DNA of 29,515 nucleotides from Ignavibacteriota bacterium. Its GTDB lineage: Bacteria > Bacteroidota > Ignavibacteria > Palsa-1295. The stretch lies in the NCBI GenBank assembly GCA_025357895.1, contig JANYLL010000415.1, forward strand, positions 1 through 29,515, in the 5' to 3' direction. The position numbers were made by a program, and so were the translations under genes. Of the stretch, positions 24,934 to 29,515 are shown piece by piece (positions within the stretch are counted from its first letter, which is position 1; each line of letters starts with the position of its first letter). The notes below the pieces were generated by a model. It had not been told where the DNA came from. It ran no database searches and worked only from the letters and a program-made list of their open reading frames with translations.

Positions 24934-27900
24934 ATGAACAATATTTCCCGACTCTTTAAGTTGAGCCATTGTATTCCTTTGTTTCTTTTATTAGGGTATG
25001 CAAATTTCTTTTTTCTCCTGAGTTCTTCGGAGGTATTGGCGCTTACTACTACGACCCATACAGTAGATTTCGGTGGTTCTTTGGGGTATCATTATTCACC
25101 AAATGCGTTGACATTCGAAGTTGGTGATACGATCATCTTTCGAGGCGATTTCGTGAAATATCCATTGGTATCTGTTTCTCTTCCAGTTGGGGCGCTTCCT
25201 TTGGGACCCGTGAATTCGGGAACAACCTATACATATATTGTTGAGGTGCCGGGTACATATTCATATCAAAACAAAGTGTATGCTTCACTTGGCATGAAGG
25301 GAAGTTTCACGGGAATTCGTCTGCCACATGGAAGCCTGAGCAATGAAGGGCGGGAGTTTTATCTCGGCTTGCTTTATCCTACATTTAATAATGTTGTGCA
25401 AAATCAAACTGCACCATATTATAAAGTCTTTGTACTTATCACAACGTATTATGATAATACAGTTAATGTTTCTTATTTTGACGGTTCAGGGAATGAACAA
25501 TTTCCTAAAATGTCAAAAATTCCTGCGCGAGGAACGCTGCAAATTCCCTTGGATATTGCGGGAATGCGAATGGATTCCTTTCCGGAAATTCCAATGCCGA
25601 GGTCATGTCATATCACTTCAAAATATCCCGTAAGCGTTCAATATGTATCTGTCGGTGCAAATTCAGGCGGAGGATATTTGGCACTTCCTGTTCAAGGACT
25701 CGGAAAAAATTATGTAGTATCAAGTTACTTTGACGATGCAACTAACGGAGCGTTATCCGGCACTTCAAACGGTTATCCGGGCACCATTGATGTTGCAGGT
25801 GGTATCTTCATGGTGATTGCAACTGAAGATAATACTACGGTAAAGATCACTCCGAATTCTACAACTACCGGAGGTCATACAGGTGTGCATACCGGCGCGG
25901 GAGCTAAAGGGAAAGTCATACCATATAGCACATCACTTTCACGAGGACAATGTTATTTTGTTCGTTCCAACGGAAAAGATGCGACGCAGGATATTTCGGG
26001 TTCTCTTGTTGAAAGTTCGAAACCGGTCGTCGTCCTCGGAGGAGCGGAAAATGCAACTCTTGGCGGAGTGGCAGGGCAATTATTCGATGCAAGAGATTTT
26101 ATGATCGAGCAGATGACTCCTGTTGAAGTTTGGGATACAGCGGGATATTTATCGATTCCCTTTATTGAAGGGACTCCCACTGCAACGGAAGGACATGGAG
26201 ATAATTATCGCGTCTATACTTTTGATACCGTAGCAGTGAAAGTCCAGGCTGATGTTATTGGTATCGGCGGAGGGTATGCGTTGAATGCTTCAAGACTTGC
26301 AGCACCGACTCCTGAAAAATTTGATGTAACTTCACCCGTTGATTTCTATTCAACGAACGGACACAAGATCTACGTCATGCAATATGACGAACGTGCCCAG
26401 CCGACGAACAAACCTTATTCTGCTCCTAGCATGATGACGATCGTACCGCATTCACGGTGGCGAAAAGCATATAATTTTTCCGTACTGACTCCACCCACTG
26501 ATCATGGTGTCGTTGGTGATCAATTCATTGATGTCATCGCCGATAGTCTTTCGACGATAATGGTCTCCTCAAAAGGTGCGATCGAGCATCCCATTATTAC
26601 AGCTCTTCCAAGTGCGGGGATAGTAAATGTGGTATCCAAAAATTATCCGGGTGTAAAAGGCGCACGTTATCGTATTGGATCAGGTTCGTACTATATGCAT
26701 TCTGATTTTCCGTTCGCCGTTTATAGTTATGGTATGGGTGAGTATTGGTACTTTGGTGACAAAGTCTATGAACAATTCGAATCAGAATCTGCAGCACCTG
26801 CGGGAATGCAACTCAATTCCGGTGTCGCGCCTTCATTCACGGTTGCAATTGATACGCTGCCGAATTGCATGGGCTGGAATATCTGTATAAGTGATTCAAA
26901 TAAGAATGATCCCGGTCTCAGAGTTGTCTCATTGGTAGATGATTCTGAAGGAGTGTACTTCGAAAAAGTTGGCGCTAAATATCATAATGTAACCTTTGAT
27001 TCGGCGTCGCTTGATCTTAGCAGAGGCGAGCTTATTCCGCATTGGCATTCGTCGCAGCCGTATTGTTTTACGGTAAAGATATCAAACCGTCTTGCCTCGG
27101 CATCCGCACCCCTTGGCATCATAGATAATAATGGTAACGGGATTCTTCTGCGTTTATCGCGGAGCGGACCGCAGTTTTCTTTGAAGACCGAACCAGTTAT
27201 TTCTACGAATCCGGATAGTATTTTCTTTCCTCAGCAAATCGTTGGAAGCCGGATATGCACAACATTTGTTTTCAAGAATACCGGTATCATTGGAAGTACA
27301 CCCTTAGATTTTACTTCTGCAAAATTAAAAAAAGGGGATGCAGCCTTCACCATCAACTCCATTACTCCACCGCTTCCTTATGGAGTCGTGCCGCAAGATT
27401 CGTTCAAGATCGAACTGTGCTATGATGCAAAAGACTCGCTCCGTCATAGGGATTCTCTTATTATCAGCACCGATTGTTTTGATGTCGCTATCTCGCTTGA
27501 TGCTCATAGCGAAACGGGACTTATCAATGCTGAAAATTTAGATTTCGATTCTGTAACCTTAGGCACGGATTCATGCAAGAATTTACTTATTCATAATGCA
27601 GGTCTCGCTCCGTTTACAGTAATGAGATCATGGCTGTTATCGGACACAGTGAATTTCTCTCTTGACCCGCAATCGGCTGCCTTACTTCCGATACAGATCA
27701 TGCCCGGCAAGAGTATTTCTATGAAAATTTGTTTTCATCCGATAGCAGAAGGAAAAGATAGTGCGCGTCTCGATTGGGAGACGAATATCAACGTAATATA
27801 TTCCGATGCTTTCAAAAAATATTCGATGCTTCGCGGAAAAGGAATTCCGGTTGCAGTTAACTCTGTGCAAACTTCCGAGAAGTCAACGCAATCATTTTCC

Positions 27901-28137
27901 ATTCGTCCTAATCCGGCTTCTGGAAATACAGCAGTTTGCTTTTTCACAAACCCTCTTTCAACAAATGCAAGTATAGCGATCTTCGATGTCCTTGGCAGGG
28001 AAGTATATAAGCAAGATCTTCTATCAGGAATTTCAAAATTTGATATACCAATTCGAAAACTCATCCAGGGTATATATTATGTGCGGCTAACTTCTGAAAG
28101 CGGAATATTGACTGAAAAAATGGAAGTACTGAGATAG
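24934..28137 (+). CDS. Large secreted protein: degenerate cupredoxin, IgGFc-binding-like region, sorting domain
   Basis: A 1067-residue secreted protein, counted from ATG 24934 (a GTG at 24904 extends the frame). An N-terminal hydrophobic signal ends near residue 37. Residues about 40-126 have the plastocyanin-like pattern (SPNALTFEVGDTIIF, then PGTYSYQNKVYASLGMKG), but three of the four copper ligands are gone. Residues about 210-600 resemble the IgGFc-binding N-terminal region found in many Bacteroidota and mucin-like proteins (SKYPVSVQYVS, FMVIATEDNTTVKITP, SSKPVVVLGG). Residues about 740-970 look like two ASH/HYDIN-type Ig repeats, and 988-1067 form a T9SS type A sorting domain (RPNPASGNT to KMEVLR). 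Likely cell-surface or released; binding partner unknown. Confidence 0.75.
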   Translation: MNNISRLFKLSHCIPLFLLLGYANFFFLLSSSEVLALTTTTHTVDFGGSLGYHYSPNALTFEVGDTIIFRGDFVKYPLVSVSLPVGALPLGPVNSGTTYTYIVEVPGTYSYQNKVYASLGMKGSFTGIRLPHGSLSNEGREFYLGLLYPTFNNVVQNQTAPYYKVFVLITTYYDNTVNVSYFDGSGNEQFPKMSKIPARGTLQIPLDIAGMRMDSFPEIPMPRSCHITSKYPVSVQYVSVGANSGGGYLALPVQGLGKNYVVSSYFDDATNGALSGTSNGYPGTIDVAGGIFMVIATEDNTTVKITPNSTTTGGHTGVHTGAGAKGKVIPYSTSLSRGQCYFVRSNGKDATQDISGSLVESSKPVVVLGGAENATLGGVAGQLFDARDFMIEQMTPVEVWDTAGYLSIPFIEGTPTATEGHGDNYRVYTFDTVAVKVQADVIGIGGGYALNASRLAAPTPEKFDVTSPVDFYSTNGHKIYVMQYDERAQPTNKPYSAPSMMTIVPHSRWRKAYNFSVLTPPTDHGVVGDQFIDVIADSLSTIMVSSKGAIEHPIITALPSAGIVNVVSKNYPGVKGARYRIGSGSYYMHSDFPFAVYSYGMGEYWYFGDKVYEQFESESAAPAGMQLNSGVAPSFTVAIDTLPNCMGWNICISDSNKNDPGLRVVSLVDDSEGVYFEKVGAKYHNVTFDSASLDLSRGELIPHWHSSQPYCFTVKISNRLASASAPLGIIDNNGNGILLRLSRSGPQFSLKTEPVISTNPDSIFFPQQIVGSRICTTFVFKNTGIIGSTPLDFTSAKLKKGDAAFTINSITPPLPYGVVPQDSFKIELCYDAKDSLRHRDSLIISTDCFDVAISLDAHSETGLINAENLDFDSVTLGTDSCKNLLIHNAGLAPFTVMRSWLLSDTVNFSLDPQSAALLPIQIMPGKSISMKICFHPIAEGKDSARLDWETNINVIYSDAFKKYSMLRGKGIPVAVNSVQTSEKSTQSFSIRPNPASGNTAVCFFTNPLSTNASIAIFDVLGREVYKQDLLSGISKFDIPIRKLIQGIYYVRLTSESGILTEKMEVLR

Positions 28138-28208
28138 GAAGCGCTGCCAACATGCCAACACTACTGGATTCCGGGGACTTGCTATCTTCTCTATTGCGGC
28201 AATTAACG

Positions 28209-29515
28209 ATGAAAAATAAAAATATATATTTGTTGCTTTCACTTTCATTCCTGATGTATTCATCAGGAGTGAAAGCTCAATTCTTATGGCATGTTACACA
28301 TGCAGATATAAAAGCCGACACAGAATACTTCTTTCAATCTATTTCTTGTTCAGGTGATAATTGTACTGTTACCGGAATGATTCAGGGTAATCTAAATAAT
28401 CGTATATTCCCCAAAATTCTTTTTTGGCGTAGCAATGACGGAGGAAATACTTGGATGGTACAAGATCCCAGTTTAGAATCGGAAATAGGACCTAATACAA
28501 ATCCGATTCACATTGTTCTACAAATAGATTCCTTGAATGTAATTGCTGCAGGAGATTCAGGTATCATAGTCCATACAACTGACGGTGGAGCCACTTGGCA
28601 AAGGCAAAATACCAATACCTATACTGCATTTCTGGATATTCACTTCTCGGACTCACATACTGGAATAGCAGTTACGGGTGGACCTATATTTACGACGTCC
28701 GACGGAGGAGTACATTGGGTTAAATCTCCATTTGCTGCCAGTGGCGCTAACCATTGCCATTCGTATGGAGACGGCAAATTCCGCGTCTTTACAAGATACT
28801 ATGGAGTCTTCTATACTACCTACGATAACTGGAAGACTGTCGATTCGACGAAACCTGTTTTTGATTCTGTTGGAAAAGCAAAAGTTTATAAATTCCTTGG
28901 TGGTTGCGATTTTAGCCGCAATGATACACTCTTTGCTTATGGTGAAACGTATCCGGGCTATACTACCGGAGTTATTGTTCGTTCGACTGACGCAGGCGTG
29001 CATTGGGATAAACCATTCATTACAGATCAATTTAACTATTTAATATTTACTTCGCAGGTTGGACATGATACCATCTTGGCTCATGGAGAAGCTACTAATA
29101 ATAAGATTCTTATCAGTACTAATAACGGAACAACATGGAGAGTTGACTCAATGCAGTTTGATACAAATTATTCAACATTGATATGCAATGGTCTTGTATG
29201 GACACGAAACCATCCGCTTAGTATTTTCAGTACTTTTCCTGGAACGCCTACCGTATTAGCAATCGGTAATAACTTAAAATCGCATGTTGAGTCTTACGAG
29301 TTTCTTCATAATAATACTCGTATTTATCCCAACCCTGTTTACTCAGATATTAATATTACATCAGTTGATGTTTCCAGACCTGTTTATCTTTATGATATGG
29401 TTGGAAGAGAAGTCATGCATGGGATATTATCATCGCAAGGCAAACTCAAATTCGATGCTTCAGTTCTACCAAAAGGAATTTATGATGTGCTCATCGATCA
29501 TTTTGGCGCAATGAT
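28209..29515 (+). CDS. Secreted BNR/Ycf48-like propeller protein with sorting domain, 3' end cut by window
   Basis: An open frame of 435 residues from ATG 28209 to the window edge. The signal peptide ends KAQF. At least five SxDGGxTW-type hairpins (SNDGGNTW, TTDGGATW, TSDGGVHW, STDAGVHW, STNNGTTW) mark BNR/Asp-box blades of a beta propeller. The catalytic arginines and RIP motif of true sialidases were not seen, so glycan binding or photosystem-assembly-like folds are more likely than sialidase activity. The last visible 70 residues (IYPNPVYSDINITS, YLYDMVGREV, LPKGIYDVLI) are a type A sorting domain that probably ends within about 10 residues beyond the edge. It follows the other secreted protein by 71 bases. 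Confidence 0.8.
   Translation, partial: MKNKNIYLLLSLSFLMYSSGVKAQFLWHVTHADIKADTEYFFQSISCSGDNCTVTGMIQGNLNNRIFPKILFWRSNDGGNTWMVQDPSLESEIGPNTNPIHIVLQIDSLNVIAAGDSGIIVHTTDGGATWQRQNTNTYTAFLDIHFSDSHTGIAVTGGPIFTTSDGGVHWVKSPFAASGANHCHSYGDGKFRVFTRYYGVFYTTYDNWKTVDSTKPVFDSVGKAKVYKFLGGCDFSRNDTLFAYGETYPGYTTGVIVRSTDAGVHWDKPFITDQFNYLIFTSQVGHDTILAHGEATNNKILISTNNGTTWRVDSMQFDTNYSTLICNGLVWTRNHPLSIFSTFPGTPTVLAIGNNLKSHVESYEFLHNNTRIYPNPVYSDINITSVDVSRPVYLYDMVGREVMHGILSSQGKLKFDASVLPKGIYDVLIDHFGAM

Noticed and set aside
28209..29515. Sialidase activity for the BNR-repeat protein
   Set aside because: Only Asp-box hairpins are seen; no catalytic Arg triad or RIP motif was recognised.
1..29515. CRISPR array, tRNA, rRNA, prophage or transposon genes
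   Set aside because: No regularly spaced repeats, cloverleaf-like segments, integrase or transposase motifs were found by eye; the 6081-6139 repeats are only two and lack CRISPR-like spacing or cas genes.

Overview
The window looks like a chromosomal segment of a Gram-negative member of the Bacteroidota/Chlorobiota (FCB) assemblage, possibly near the Ignavibacteria/Kapabacteria. Supporting signs are C-terminal sorting domains of the type IX secretion (T9SS) kind on secreted proteins, a TonB-dependent receptor with an N-terminal carboxypeptidase-regulatory-like domain beside a DUF4249-type lipoprotein, an EF-P with a HRTPGNLRAF tip loop, and an efp-accB-accC order. This placement is inference: there is no rRNA or other decisive phylogenetic marker here. 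No tRNA, rRNA, CRISPR array, transposase, integrase or phage gene was seen. The DNA is mostly core housekeeping with some envelope and secreted accessory genes.

Layout. 1-1112 (minus) is the N-terminal 370 residues of the chaperone ClpC, cut by the window edge. 1228-2946 is a secreted HEFHH metalloprotease-like protein. 3058-7694 (plus) carries efp, accB, accC, gcvH and guaA, covering translation of polyproline stretches, the start of fatty-acid synthesis, a lipoyl carrier and GMP synthesis. 7939-9073 is a small lipoprotein and a LysM envelope protein, closed by a strong hairpin terminator. 9187-11048 is phoH followed closely by cdaA (c-di-AMP synthase). 11148-14493 is a compact run of pcm, miaA, folB, folK, a deoxynucleoside kinase and a small membrane protein.

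On the minus strand from 22436 down to 14495 lie, in transcription order, miaB, a lipoprotein with the complete copper-ligand set of peptidylglycine-hydroxylating (PHM-type) monooxygenases, a TonB-dependent receptor, a DUF4249-like lipoprotein and an orphan outer-membrane barrel-like protein. The last four form a plausible surface module that I could not match to a described system. It is the best candidate for something new in the window.

The right end (plus strand) holds a secreted propeller-like protein, murA with Asp in place of the usual active-site Cys, a 1067-residue secreted protein with a copper-less plastocyanin-like domain plus an IgGFc-binding-like region, and a partial BNR/Ycf48-like propeller protein. 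The last two end in sorting domains. Three intergenic gaps (3639-3708, 22481-22533, 23455-23527) carry long imperfect palindromes that look like REP-type dispersed elements. No gene-free stretch longer than 300 bases exists; the largest gap (7695-7938) holds a possible weak terminator and a possible promoter.
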